In this document: piece after piece, positions 51,094 through 59,763 of the stretch
How positions within the stretch are numbered: the first letter of the stretch is position 1
Layout: the number at the start of each line of letters is the position of its first letter
Assembly (NCBI RefSeq): GCF_000284415.1
Contig: NC_017059.1
Span: 2,156,404 to 2,216,338, forward strand
Reading direction: 5' to 3'
Source of the DNA: Pararhodospirillum photometricum DSM 122
Lineage (GTDB): Bacteria > Pseudomonadota > Alphaproteobacteria > Rhodospirillales > Rhodospirillaceae
Length of the DNA: 59,935 nucleotides
The notes under the pieces: generated by a model
The model's input: only the letters and a program-made list of their open reading frames with translations
What the model was told of the DNA's origin: nothing
The model's database searches: none
Program-made: the position numbers and the translations under genes

Positions 51094-52167
51094 ATGACAA
51101 GAGCCTGCGTCGTGTCGGTCGTTGTGCCCATGCACAACGAGTCTCTTTCCCTGGAAGCCCTGTTCGCCCGCCTCTCCCCCGTTCTCGATCGTGTGGGAGA
51201 ACCGGCCGAGATCGTGTGTGTCGATGATGGGAGCACCGATGACACCTTGGAACGCCTCAAGGCCTTGCGCCTGCGGGAGCCACGGGTGCGCGTTGTTGCC
51301 CTCTCGCGCAACTTTGGCAAGGAAGCGGCGCTGGCTGCCGGCTTGCAGCGTGCGCGCGGTCAGGCGGTCGTCTTGATGGATGCGGACTTGCAACATCCAC
51401 CTGAGCTGATCGAAGCCTTCGTTCAGCACTGGCGGGAGGGCTGGCCGGTGGTTTTCGGGCAGCGGACCAGCCGAAAGACTGACACGTGGCTGCGGCGTTG
51501 GGCGGCGCGCAGCTTTTATCGCGTGTTCGCGGCGATTTCCCAAACCCACTTGCCGGCCGGGGCGGGGGACTTCCGGTTGATGGACCGCCGCGCCGTCGAT
51601 GCCCTCAACACCTTGGTGGAACGCACGCGTTTTACCAAAGGGCTGTATGCCTGGATCGGCTTTCGCTCCTTGGCTGTGCCGTTCGAGGTCGGGGAACGGG
51701 CTGGCGGGACCTCGGGCTGGCGGCTGGGGGCGCTATGGCGCTTTGCCGTTGATGCCATTACGGCATTCAGTACGCTGCCCTTGCGCATGTGGACGTATGT
51801 CGGGACTGCCGTTTCGCTGTGCGCCCTGATTTATGCGGCCCATTTTCTCATCCGCACCTTGCTGTATGGGGTGGATCTTCCGGGCTTTCCTTCCCTGATC
51901 ATCGCCATCACCTTTTTTGCCGGCGTCCAACTGATCGGCCTTGGCATCATTGGCGAGTATCTGGGACGGGTCTTTACCGAGGTCAAACAGCGTCCCTTGT
52001 TCCTGGTGGCCGAGGACCTCGATCCCCTGGCGCCCCCCACCGAGGACGAGAAAGGGCGCGATCCCGGTGCCGCTGTCTTAAGCGGACGGTGGGCCGCTGC
52101 CGGGGAGGTCTCGCCGGGGGACGCGGAGCGCGACAACGCCGAGCGCCGGGGAGTGGCCGTTTCGTGA
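51094..52167 (+). CDS. GT2 polyprenyl-phosphate glycosyltransferase (GtrB/ArnC-like)
   Basis: A 357-residue membrane-bound glycosyltransferase. The catalytic domain has VSVVVPMHNESLSLEALF, VCVDDGSTDDTL, ALSRNFGKEAALAAGL and VLMDADLQHPPELI with the DxD site; AGAGDFRLMDRRAVDAL is the acceptor loop. Two C-terminal membrane segments lie near residues 235-300 (YVGTAVSLCALIYAAHF and IIAITFFAGVQLIGLGIIGEYLG). Such enzymes make polyprenyl-phosphate-sugar. The stop overlaps the gtrA start, so both are coupled. A 40-residue Asp/Glu/Arg-rich tail is unusual. The upstream 90 bases of open frame were left out because they lack a good start context. Confidence 0.93.
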   Translation: MTRACVVSVVVPMHNESLSLEALFARLSPVLDRVGEPAEIVCVDDGSTDDTLERLKALRLREPRVRVVALSRNFGKEAALAAGLQRARGQAVVLMDADLQHPPELIEAFVQHWREGWPVVFGQRTSRKTDTWLRRWAARSFYRVFAAISQTHLPAGAGDFRLMDRRAVDALNTLVERTRFTKGLYAWIGFRSLAVPFEVGERAGGTSGWRLGALWRFAVDAITAFSTLPLRMWTYVGTAVSLCALIYAAHFLIRTLLYGVDLPGFPSLIIAITFFAGVQLIGLGIIGEYLGRVFTEVKQRPLFLVAEDLDPLAPPTEDEKGRDPGAAVLSGRWAAAGEVSPGDAERDNAERRGVAVS

Positions 52168-52592
52168 CCCGGGGCCGCGGGGGGATCCCGGTGATTCCCG
52201 GGCGCTGGCTCGACCTCATCCGGTTTGGCCTCGTCGGCGTTGTGAATACTGGCTTGGACCTTGCGGTCTTCCTGACGCTCCACTCTCAAGCTGGGGTGTC
52301 CTTGCCCTTGGCGAATGTCGCCGGGTTTGCGGTCGGCGTGACCAACAGCTACTTTCTCAATGGCCTTTGGACCTTTCGCGGCGCCGGTCGGTCGGGGGGC
52401 TTCACGCCGTCGTGGCGTCAGGCCATGATTTTTGTCCTGGCCAATGGCGGGGGGCTGGGGATCAGCACCGTGGTGTTGATGGCCGCCTCCTTGGTGCTGC
52501 CCGTGCTGGCCGCCAAGGGACTGGCTATTCTTGCCGGCTTCTTCTGGAACTACACCGTATCGCGCCGGTTGTTTGTGGGATGTGAAACCTGA
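52164..52592 (+). CDS. GtrA-family flippase-like membrane protein
   Basis: A 142-residue GtrA/DPMS-like protein with four hydrophobic segments. The first has RFGLVGVVNTGLDLAVFLTL and the second LANVAGFAVGVTNSYFLNGLWTF; both phrases are diagnostic (GxxNTxxD and NxxxxxxWTF). The last segment ends AGFFWNYTVSRRLFV. GtrA proteins are thought to flip polyprenyl-phosphate-sugars to the periplasm. GTG 52164 overlaps the GT2 stop. It sits between the GT2 gene that would make the donor and the GT39-like gene that would use it. Confidence 0.93.
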   Translation: MTRGRGGIPVIPGRWLDLIRFGLVGVVNTGLDLAVFLTLHSQAGVSLPLANVAGFAVGVTNSYFLNGLWTFRGAGRSGGFTPSWRQAMIFVLANGGGLGISTVVLMAASLVLPVLAAKGLAILAGFFWNYTVSRRLFVGCET

Positions 52593-52593
52593 T

Positions 52594-54186
52594 ATGGGTC
52601 CTGTTGTCGAGCGCTGGTTGGACAGGGGTGCGCTTCTTCTGTTGACTGGCCTTCTCTGTCTTGCCCTGGCAACCTCGGGGCAGTACGGCATCTCCTGGGA
52701 CGAACCTGTCCAAAAAGCGTATGGGTTTTACTTGTTGCGATACTATGAATCCGGATTTAAGGATCATAGTGCCTTCCTCTTTTCCAATCTTCATTATTAC
52801 GGCGGGGCCTTCGATATGCTGGCTGCCCTGCTGTCCCGTCTTGTGCCCGGCGATGTCTATGATCTGCGCCATGCGTTGGGGGCGGGGGTCGGCGTGATCG
52901 GGCTGGCGGTGACGTGGCGGCTGGCCCGCCTTGTCGGGGGGGCGCGGGTTGGCTTGATCGCCCTGGGCCTGCTGGCCTGCACACCGGCTTGGTATGGCGA
53001 CATGTTCGCCAATCCAAAAGACATCCCCTTTGCCGCCGCCGCCGCCGCCGTGGTCTGGGCGATGTGCGCCGTTCTGCGCGACTGGCCGCGCCCATCCTTT
53101 GTGTTGATCGGGGGGCTGGGACTGGCGCTCGGGCTGATGCTGGGGACCCGGATTGGCGGCTTGATTCTAGGGCCTCCCCTTGTCCTCGCCTTGGTCGCCC
53201 GGGCGCTGGGTGACGCCGGGCCGGGGCGCTGGGGCAGGGCCCTCGGGCAGGCCGTGGGCATGGCTGGGCGGTTGCTGCTGGCCCTGCCGGTGGCTGCGTT
53301 GGTCATGGCCGTGGTGTGGCCCTGGGTTGCCTTGGGGCCGACCCATCTCATTGAGGCGATGGACGTCTTTTCCCGCTTTCCCTTTTACGCCCTCCTGCCG
53401 TTTCACGGCCTGCTTGTCCCCACCACCGATTTGCCCGCCTCGTATCTTCCCACCTTGCTGGCGCTGAAGCTGCCCGAGATCACCGTCATTGCCGCTATGG
53501 TCGCCGCCGTGTGGGGCGTGGGCTATGCCGTCCAGCAGCCGCGCAGTCTGGGCAGCATCGGCGGGAGCCAGCGCCTTCTCCTGGCGCTGTGTGTTTTGGT
53601 GCCGCTGCTCTACGCCATGCTCGCCCGGCCGGTGGCCTATAACGGCATCCGCCATTTCCTGTTCATGGTGCCGCCGCTTACCGTTTTGGCGGCTCTGGTG
53701 CTGGACCGGGGATTGGAGGTGTTGGTACGGGGCTGGGGGCGACGGGCGGTTTGGGCCGGGGTCGCGGTGCTGTCCCTTGGGCTCTCGCTGCCGGTCGGCC
53801 GCATGGTGGGACTGCACCCCTATCAGTACATCGACTTTAATCTGTTCGCCGGGGGAGTCCGGGGTGCCTATCAAAAGTTCGAGCTGGAATACTGGGGCAC
53901 GTCCTTGCGCGAACTGACCGCCTTGTTTGTCCAAGAAATGGAGCGTCGGGGCCTGGATCATCCCAAGGAGCCCTGGAAAGTGTGGGTGTGTGGCGAACCC
54001 ACGTCGGCCGATCACTATTTCCCGCCGTATCTCGTCGCTATCGACCGCGACGAGGAAGCGGACTTCACCTTGGGCACCAGCCAGTTCTATTGCCCCCAGC
54101 CAACCCCCAACAACCACACCGTGGTGCGCTTGGAGCGCTGGGGCACGCCGCTGGCCTTTGCCCTCGACCAACGCCCCACCCCCTAG
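52594..54186 (+). CDS. GT39/GT83-like integral membrane glycosyltransferase
   Basis: A 530-residue protein with about ten to twelve hydrophobic segments. A SWDEP acidic motif in the first periplasmic loop (QYGISWDEPVQKAYG, residues 28-43) resembles the catalytic Asp/Glu of PMT/ArnT-type enzymes. FANPKDIPFAAAAAAVVWA and YNGIRHFLFMVPPLTVLAAL follow. A soluble C-terminal part of about 120 residues may bind the acceptor. The start is one base after gtrA. With GT2 and GtrA this forms a complete three-component module that adds a sugar from a polyprenyl carrier to a periplasmic acceptor, possibly lipid A, O-antigen or protein. Confidence 0.85.
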   Translation: MGPVVERWLDRGALLLLTGLLCLALATSGQYGISWDEPVQKAYGFYLLRYYESGFKDHSAFLFSNLHYYGGAFDMLAALLSRLVPGDVYDLRHALGAGVGVIGLAVTWRLARLVGGARVGLIALGLLACTPAWYGDMFANPKDIPFAAAAAAVVWAMCAVLRDWPRPSFVLIGGLGLALGLMLGTRIGGLILGPPLVLALVARALGDAGPGRWGRALGQAVGMAGRLLLALPVAALVMAVVWPWVALGPTHLIEAMDVFSRFPFYALLPFHGLLVPTTDLPASYLPTLLALKLPEITVIAAMVAAVWGVGYAVQQPRSLGSIGGSQRLLLALCVLVPLLYAMLARPVAYNGIRHFLFMVPPLTVLAALVLDRGLEVLVRGWGRRAVWAGVAVLSLGLSLPVGRMVGLHPYQYIDFNLFAGGVRGAYQKFELEYWGTSLRELTALFVQEMERRGLDHPKEPWKVWVCGEPTSADHYFPPYLVAIDRDEEADFTLGTSQFYCPQPTPNNHTVVRLERWGTPLAFALDQRPTP

Positions 54187-54193
54187 AAGGAAG

Positions 54194-54233
54194 GGAGGGG
54201 TCTGGGGAGGCAAGCCTCCCCAGCCTTCTTTTC
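54194..54233 (+). terminator. Interspersed palindromic element, copy 21
   Basis: GGAGGGGTCTGGGGAGGC and GCCTCCCCAGCCTTCTTTTCC follow the GT39-like gene by eight bases and abut the convergent rlmN stop. Orientation fits termination of the glycosylation operon. Confidence 0.85.
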
Positions 54234-55412
54234 CTACGTGGCAGCCGCGTCGTCATCAGCCAGCCCGTGGTCATCCGCCAGCCCAGCCGCGAGCCGAGCC
54301 TTGTGGCGGCTTAGACGCTCGCGCTGCGAGTCACTGCGCAACTGGCCGCACGCCGCCAGAATGTCGCGCCCGCGCGGCAGGCGGATGGGGGCCGAGTAGC
54401 CGGCATCGTTCAACAGCGCGGCAAAGCGCTCCAATCGCGCCACCGAGGGCGTTTGGTAAGGGGCGCCGGGCCAGGGGTTGAAGGCGATGAGGTTGAACTT
54501 GCACGGCACGCCCTCGACCAAGTCGATCAAGGTCCGGGCATCCTCGTCCGAATCGTTGAAGTCCTTGAGCATCAGATATTCAAACGTGATGCGCCGGGCA
54601 TTACTGGCCCCCGGATAGGCGCGGCAGGCCGCCATCAGCTCGGCCAGGGGGTATTTGCGGTTGATGGGCATGATCTCGTTGCGCTGGGCATCGGTCGGCG
54701 CATGGAGACTGACCGCCAGTTTGATCCCCAACTCATCGCCGCAGCGCGCGATCAACGGCACCACCCCGGCGGTGGACAAGGTGATGCGCCGGCGCGACAG
54801 GGCAATGCCCTCGCCATCCATGATAATGCGCAAGGCCGTGGCCACAGCGTCGTAATTGTACAGCGGTTCCCCCATGCCCATGACGACCACGTTGGAGAGC
54901 ATGCGTGACTCGTCAATGGGGGAGGGCCATTCGTCGAAGGTGTCGCGCGCCACCATCACCTGGCCCACCACCTCGGCGGCGGTGAGGTTGCGCACCAAAA
55001 GCTGGGTCCCGGTGTGGCAAAAGCGGCAAGTGAGGGTGCAGCCCACCTGCGAGGAGATGCACAGCGCGCCCCGATCGTCCTCGGGAATGTAAACCATCTC
55101 CGCTTCCTGGCCATCGGTGAAGCGGAGCAGCCACTTGATGGTGCCGTCCTGGGAGCGTTGGGTGCGCACGATGGTAGGGCGCGTCAGCGTGCATTCGGCC
55201 TGCAAGCGCTCGCGCAGAACCCCGCCCAGGCTGGTCATGCGGGCGAAATCGGTCTCGCCACGGTGATAGATCCAGTGCCAAAGCTGCTTGACGCGAAAGG
55301 GCTTCTCGCCCCAGCGCGCCAACAGGGCGCCTAAATCTTCCCGCGACAGACCGATAAGGTTCACCCGCGTGTCGTTTTGCTGTATAAGGCCTTGCGGCTC
55401 GAGAAGTGTCAT
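54234..55412 (-). CDS. rlmN: Dual-specificity RNA methyltransferase RlmN
   Basis: Radical-SAM enzyme that makes 2-methyladenosine in 23S rRNA and certain tRNAs. The 392-residue sequence has the cluster motif [13 protein letters not shown] (CxxxCxxC) near residues 125-137, an N-terminal HTH-like domain ([28 protein letters not shown]), [13 protein letters not shown], and the C-terminal mechanistic Cys region [15 protein letters not shown] 55410-55412 (MTLLEPQGL) was preferred to a Pro-rich upstream extension. It is convergent with the glycosylation module and divergent from the OmpA-family lipoprotein. Confidence 0.97.
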   Translation of the reverse strand: MTLLEPQGLIQQNDTRVNLIGLSREDLGALLARWGEKPFRVKQLWHWIYHRGETDFARMTSLGGVLRERLQAECTLTRPTIVRTQRSQDGTIKWLLRFTDGQEAEMVYIPEDDRGALCISSQVGCTLTCRFCHTGTQLLVRNLTAAEVVGQVMVARDTFDEWPSPIDESRMLSNVVVMGMGEPLYNYDAVATALRIIMDGEGIALSRRRITLSTAGVVPLIARCGDELGIKLAVSLHAPTDAQRNEIMPINRKYPLAELMAACRAYPGASNARRITFEYLMLKDFNDSDEDARTLIDLVEGVPCKFNLIAFNPWPGAPYQTPSVARLERFAALLNDAGYSAPIRLPRGRDILAACGQLRSDSQRERLSRHKARLAAGLADDHGLADDDAAAT

Positions 55413-55643
55413 GACATCGATATAGGACCGTTTAGCCCGGGGGGGAAGTCCTTTCCCTGGGGGAGGAGGAGGCACGCTCCCTCAACCCGACGCACGGGGG
55501 GATCTCGGTCTCTTGCATCACCGTTCCTGACGAAGGAAAACGGCGGCCAGGAGAATGTCGTTGGGAAAAACGTGGTGGCGTTGGCGTCCCACGCTTTTTT
55601 TTGGGGTGCGTGTCTGACACCCGGAAAGGAAGGAAGAGAGAGC

Positions 55644-56480
55644 ATGCTGAGGAAGGTTGCGGTCAGCGTCGTTGCCGTCGGTCTCCTGACCGCCTGCGCA
55701 GAGACCTGGGATTACGCGGGTGTGGCGAAGCTGGCCCCGGCGGGTGGTCCGTTCGATGCTGAGTTGCAGAAAGGCTATGTGGCTCTCGCCGAGTACGAAC
55801 AAGGCGGCGGCGATTGGTCCTCCGTGGCCTACTATACCGGCAAGGCGCGCGCCGCCGCTCTCGGCCGAACCCCCGAGCCCACCCGACTGGCCGAACGCGA
55901 CCTGAAAGCTTATCACGCCGAGTTGGAAAAAGCCCGGGCCGAGCTGATCGCCGTCTTGGCCGAGGGCGCCAAGCAGGCCCCCGCCCTGGCGGCCAAGGCG
56001 CAGGTGAGCTTTGATTGCTGGGCAGAGGAGGCCGAGGAAGGTCGCCAGCCCGAACGCATCAACGAGTGCAAGCAGAATTTCCAGATCGCCCTTGGGGCCC
56101 TGCCCAAGACCTCGGCTCCGCTGGCCGCAGCTCCGGCTGGGGAGGCGCCCGGTCTGACCCTGGTTCATTTTGACAAGGGCGGCGTGGTCTTGTCGGAAGA
56201 GTCCGAGCGGCTCTTGGATAGCGTGGCCCAGGCCTTCCGCAAGGAACGGCCGGCCCGCCTGCTGATCGTGGGGCACACCGACACCACCGGCTCGGCCGAG
56301 GCCAACATTTTGTTGTCCCAGCGCCGCGCCGAAGCCGTCGCCCGCAGCCTCGTGCGGCGGGGCATCGCCGCCGAGGTCATGACCCTGGAGGCCTATGGCG
56401 AGGAGCGCTTGGCGGTCAACACGCCGCGCGGTGTGGCCGAGGCCCAAAACCGCCGGGTTGAAATCTCCTTCGAAAAGTAA
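55644..56480 (+). CDS. OmpA-family lipoprotein
   Basis: A 278-residue outer-membrane lipoprotein. The signal peptide ends in lipobox LLTAC with Cys near residue 18. The middle (residues 30-150) is helical (VALAEYEQGGGDWSSVAYYTG, HAELEKARAELIAVLAEGAK). The C-terminal OmpA domain begins LTLVHFDKGGVVLSEESERLL and contains LLIVGHTDTTGSAEANILLS and NRRVEISF, the peptidoglycan-binding pattern with conserved Asp and Arg. The middle helical region suggests a Pal-like anchor with a spacer. AAGGAAGAG precedes the ATG. It is followed by a 30-base tandem duplication that includes its stop codon. Confidence 0.9.
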   Translation: MLRKVAVSVVAVGLLTACAETWDYAGVAKLAPAGGPFDAELQKGYVALAEYEQGGGDWSSVAYYTGKARAAALGRTPEPTRLAERDLKAYHAELEKARAELIAVLAEGAKQAPALAAKAQVSFDCWAEEAEEGRQPERINECKQNFQIALGALPKTSAPLAAAPAGEAPGLTLVHFDKGGVVLSEESERLLDSVAQAFRKERPARLLIVGHTDTTGSAEANILLSQRRAEAVARSLVRRGIAAEVMTLEAYGEERLAVNTPRGVAEAQNRRVEISFEK

Positions 56481-56530
56481 AACCGCCCCGATGGGGCTGG
56501 CGAAAAGTAAAACCGCCCCGAGGGGGCTGG
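56471..56530 (+). repeat. 30-base tandem duplication over OmpA-lipoprotein stop
   Basis: Two copies of a 30-base unit starting CGAAAAGTAAAACCGCCCCG sit at 56471-56500 and 56501-56530, with one or two differences (GATGGGG versus GAGGGGG). The first copy contains the stop codon of the lipoprotein gene, and each unit holds a small GCCCC/GGGGC hairpin. Confidence 0.85.
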
Positions 56531-56558
56531 GGAGGCCGCACCTCCCCAGCCTTTCTCT
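56518..56558 (+). terminator. Interspersed palindromic element, copy 22
   Basis: CGAGGGGGCTGGGGAGGC and CCTCCCCAGCCTTTCTC adjoin the tandem duplication and end four bases before the stop of the convergent gene. Orientation fits termination of the lipoprotein gene. Confidence 0.8.
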
Positions 56559-56561
56559 TGG

Positions 56562-57611
56562 TCAGCGACACGTCCCGGTGGCCACTTCGGACACCCACGA
56601 CAAGATGACCCGGGAAATGGCCTGGGGCGCGTTGGCCACGCTGCGCGCTTCGCGGCCCTCAAACCCCTTGATCGGCGCCTCGCTGAAGCTGGCGTAATAC
56701 AGCACGGCGGCGGTGCCATCGGTCGGCGGCATGAACTCCAGACGGGGCGGGCCGGCCGGGGTCGCAGGGTCGGCAAAGGACACGCCAAACCCGCCCGCCA
56801 ATCCATACAAACTCGGTTCGCGCCGGGCCTTGCGCCCCTCGTAACAGACTTCCTGCGCGGCAAGAGCGCTCATCACTGCATCCAGGCTGGTGGCCTCTGG
56901 CGCAGCGGTCATCTCGGCCACGCTGGCCTTGAGGCCGGGGTCGCGCGGTTCGTGGGGAGGGGCGGCGGCCGGCGGCTCTTCCGGTGGGGCGGTGAGCTTG
57001 CGGCCCAGCACCATTTTGGATTGGGCTTCGTAGTCCACCGCCGTCTTGTTCTTAAGCGCCTCGACGTGGGTCAGGGGGGGCGGTTCGTCGCGTGTGGGGA
57101 GGGACTTGGCGGAAAAATCCAGGTGGTCCTTGAGCAAAAACCACCCGCCGACGCCCACCAAAATCAGCACCAAGACCGTGGCGCAGCCCTTGGCCTCCCG
57201 GTTGTCATCGGCCTCACGGAACTTGACCGGTCCCTTGTTGGCCTTGGCGGCCGGTTTGGCGTTTTTGGCCGGCTTGGCCTCGGGGGGCGGGGCGGCGGGG
57301 GGATCGTCGAGCGGGAGGGGATCGATGGGGCGCCGCAGGAACGAGCCCCGTGGTCTCTTGGCGGCCGGGGGCGGGGTTTGCGACCTGACCTGCGGCCCCG
57401 AGATCACCAGATCTTCCGGGGTGTCGGCCCAGGGCGAGCCGGGGTCGAAATCGCGATCGGGGAAGGGCTCGGTTTGCCCTTCGTTTTCCTTGTCGGTGTC
57501 CAGCGAGGGGTCTTGGGGGAGAGAGGTGTCGTCCTGGGGCTCGCGTTCCAGGGGCAGGCCCGACCCGGTGTCCTGGCCCGTGCGTGTGGGCCGTGCCGCT
57601 CCCGCCGTCAT
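56562..57611 (-). CDS. Single-pass membrane protein of unknown function
   Basis: A 349-residue protein that I do not recognise. The first 140 residues are hydrophilic and disordered-looking (Pro/Asp/Glu/Lys-rich, with AKPAKNAKPAAKANKGP). One transmembrane helix follows near residues 145-162 (CATVLVLILVGVGGWFLL), then a periplasmic part. The end is a small domain with two cysteines that could pair: AAQEVCYEGRKAR and the last residues ATGTCR. The layout suggests a cytoplasmic disordered tail and a folded periplasmic end, as in some division or envelope proteins. It is convergent with the lipoprotein gene. Confidence 0.7.
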   Translation of the reverse strand: MTAGAARPTRTGQDTGSGLPLEREPQDDTSLPQDPSLDTDKENEGQTEPFPDRDFDPGSPWADTPEDLVISGPQVRSQTPPPAAKRPRGSFLRRPIDPLPLDDPPAAPPPEAKPAKNAKPAAKANKGPVKFREADDNREAKGCATVLVLILVGVGGWFLLKDHLDFSAKSLPTRDEPPPLTHVEALKNKTAVDYEAQSKMVLGRKLTAPPEEPPAAAPPHEPRDPGLKASVAEMTAAPEATSLDAVMSALAAQEVCYEGRKARREPSLYGLAGGFGVSFADPATPAGPPRLEFMPPTDGTAAVLYYASFSEAPIKGFEGREARSVANAPQAISRVILSWVSEVATGTCR

Positions 57612-57710
57612 GACGCCGCTCCTTCTGTGCGCTGATCAAGAAGCTCTTTGTATGCGAGGCGTCGCGTAAAACACAAGTAGGCCTAGGGATAGGGTCCTTG
57701 AAGGAAAGGG

Positions 57711-57774
57711 AAGGCTGGGGAGGTCCCAGGAATGGAGGGATCTGGGGAGGCCTCGCCTCCCCAGCCTTCTCTTC
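57711..57774 (+). repeat. One and a half palindromic elements in tandem, copy 23
   Basis: A half element (AAGGCTGGGGAGG TCCCAGG) is followed by a complete forward copy (TGGAGGGATCTGGGGAGGC and GCCTCCCCAGCCTTCTCTTC). They lie between the membrane-protein gene start and the HpcH/HpaI gene end; the T-run faces the plus direction. Confidence 0.75.
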
Positions 57775-57775
57775 A

Positions 57776-58696
57776 TTATCCCAAGACCGGGTCTGATCCC
57801 TCTACCATCGGCATGTCCACCAGACCATAGAGGGCTTCCTGCGCGAGAATCTGCCGGGCCCAGGCGGTATGGGTGGCAGGTTCGCACATCACGCGTTCGA
57901 TCTGGAAGACCGCCAGAGCATTTTCGTCGAGAACCCGACGTGCCATCGCTACCTCGGAGCGCGTCACCCGGTACTCCCGCTCAATGAGGGCGACCTGGGC
58001 GGGGTGGATCGCCGTTTTGCCGATCAGGCCATGCTCCAGGTCGCGGCGGACCTCGGCGCGCAAGGTGTCCACGTCGCCGAAGTCCTCGAACACCGGGGCG
58101 GTCAGGGCAAAGCCATGGGGCCGAAAGGTGGTGACAAGCGACGCCACCACCGGGCCCAGCGCCGTGTCATACAGGGTTCGCCCCGGGCGGCGGCGCAGGG
58201 CCAGCAGGTTCAACAAGTCGTTGCCGCCGATGCGTAATGCCAGAATGCGCGGGCGCAAGTCCGGCTGGGACAACAGGCGGCGCAGGGCAATCATCGCCTG
58301 GGGATCAAACACCTCGGCCGTTTCCAAGGTGGGCATCAAGACGTGGGCGCTGCCCGGACGCAGCAAGGCAACAGCGGCCTGCACCAATGAAGGCGTGGCC
58401 TTGGGCAGCACGAAGCCGCGCACCCGCTCGATCCCGGGCAGGGCCAGCAGGCGGGCCAACACCTCGAGGGTGCGGGGGCGAATGAACAGCAAGGGGCCCT
58501 CGGGACCAAGCCGACGCAAGGTGGCGGCCAGTGTGTCGAGGGCCGCTTCCACATGCTCCTCGCGCACGCTGTCCTCGGTGCACAAAATCACCGAGCGCAC
58601 GCCGGGCAGGCGCTGGCCGCTGGCAACGGCCAGCAGGTCCGGGCGAGTGGCGGGGGCATACAGGCTGGCTCCAAGCGCCAGGGGGGAAAGGCTCAT
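57776..58696 (-). CDS. HpcH/HpaI aldolase / citrate lyase-like enzyme (ter module)
   Basis: A 306-residue TIM-barrel C-C lyase of the CitE/HpcH group. Landmarks are GASLYAPATRPDLLAVASG, RSVILCTEDSV with the metal-binding region, GFVLPKATPSL, VLMPTLETAEVFDP and GLIGKTAIHPAQVALIE, the last being typical of CitE-type proteins. Its start overlaps the stop of the PRTase/StiP gene, a pairing found in tellurite-resistance-associated (ter) operons, where it is proposed to help make a small nucleoside-like molecule. ATG 58694-58696 was chosen for that overlap. Confidence 0.87.
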   Translation of the reverse strand: MSLSPLALGASLYAPATRPDLLAVASGQRLPGVRSVILCTEDSVREEHVEAALDTLAATLRRLGPEGPLLFIRPRTLEVLARLLALPGIERVRGFVLPKATPSLVQAAVALLRPGSAHVLMPTLETAEVFDPQAMIALRRLLSQPDLRPRILALRIGGNDLLNLLALRRRPGRTLYDTALGPVVASLVTTFRPHGFALTAPVFEDFGDVDTLRAEVRRDLEHGLIGKTAIHPAQVALIEREYRVTRSEVAMARRVLDENALAVFQIERVMCEPATHTAWARQILAQEALYGLVDMPMVEGSDPVLG

Positions 58697-59763
58697 GGGG
58701 CGCCGCCTCCCAGGGGTTTGACAAAAACGCAAGCGCGATAAGGCATCGCTTTCTCGACCTCCACCGCCACCCCCTGTGCCTCAGCCAAGGCAATCAGGTG
58801 GCGGGTATCGGGGAGCGCCGGGTCCTGGACGAGCAAACGCTCGGGCACACGGCGCAACAGCGCCCGGGTTGCCTCGCCGATCCCGGGCTTGATCAACAGA
58901 CGATCGCGCTCGGGCCAGCGGGCCAGGAATGCCGCCGCGACCAGGGCCAGCCGTTGGCGCTCCGTCTCGGGCCAGACGGCGCTGGGGGTGTGGGGCAGGG
59001 CAGCCCGGACGTCTTGCGTCAAGGTATCCACCACCCAGCGCGATAGATCATCCGCCGCCAGCGCGTCCAGGCGCAGGCAGCCGTGGAAGTCATCGGGCCC
59101 CAGGCTGGGGTCGAGCACCGTGCGACTGACCAGCCCCGAGACGATGCCATTAAGCACCGCCCAGGGGATGACATAGTCATCGGCCCCGGCCGCCAGATCG
59201 GCCACGCCGGCCAAGTCCGAGACCACGGCCAGGGGGGCGCCAACCAAGGAAGGCAGATCCCGGGCCAGCGCACGCGTCAGTTCGCCCGCCATGGTGCCCT
59301 TGCCCGTCCAGCCATCGACAAACACCACATCCGGGGCGCGGTGGTGGGCCAGGATATGGCGCAGAGCCACCGCGTCCAGGCCTCGGTCGCGCAGGATCGA
59401 GACCGAGTAGTGGACCACCGGCCGGTCCAGGGCGGCCAGGGCGCGGCGCAGCAAGATGCCAAGGGGGGTGCCGGCGCGGGCCAGACTGACCAGCACGACC
59501 TCGTTCCCAGGCCGCTCGGCCAGGGCCCGGGCCAGACGCGCGACATCGCGGCCCACCCGCTCCCGGGTCAGAGCCAAGGCGGCGTGAAAGGCCTCCCGGT
59601 GGGCGGGGGTCGGCGGGGCTTCGGGCGAGAGCATCTCCGAATAATGGCCGCCGCCTTGGATCAAGGCTTCTTTGGTGGCCACGTCCACGAGACGGGGCTG
59701 GAGCGGTGTGAGCAAGAAGGTGACATCGGCCGGGTCGTAACTCCCGCTGAACCCTCGGCTCAT
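58693..59763 (-). CDS. PRTase/StiP-type protein of tellurite-resistance module
   Basis: A 356-residue protein of the family variously annotated as cysteine protease StiP or ter-associated phosphoribosyltransferase, with a C-terminal PELOTA-like RNA-binding part. It starts SRGFSGSYDPADVTFLL and has GGGHYSEMLSPEAPPT, then VVLVSLARAGTPLGILLRRAL and DVVFVDGWTGKGTMAGEL, in which VDGWTGKG corresponds to a PRPP loop. HYSVSILRDRGLD is also conserved. Near 290-350 come LLIKPGIGEATRALL and EVEKAMPYRACVFVKPLGG, the putative PELOTA end. The start overlaps the stop of the upstream HAD gene (ATGA), giving a tight operon. Confidence 0.85.
   Translation of the reverse strand: MSRGFSGSYDPADVTFLLTPLQPRLVDVATKEALIQGGGHYSEMLSPEAPPTPAHREAFHAALALTRERVGRDVARLARALAERPGNEVVLVSLARAGTPLGILLRRALAALDRPVVHYSVSILRDRGLDAVALRHILAHHRAPDVVFVDGWTGKGTMAGELTRALARDLPSLVGAPLAVVSDLAGVADLAAGADDYVIPWAVLNGIVSGLVSRTVLDPSLGPDDFHGCLRLDALAADDLSRWVVDTLTQDVRAALPHTPSAVWPETERQRLALVAAAFLARWPERDRLLIKPGIGEATRALLRRVPERLLVQDPALPDTRHLIALAEAQGVAVEVEKAMPYRACVFVKPLGGGAP

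Noticed and set aside
56562..57611. TonB or division-protein identity for the single-pass membrane protein
   Set aside because: The Pro-rich and single-helix layout is only superficially similar; no TonB or SPOR motif is seen.
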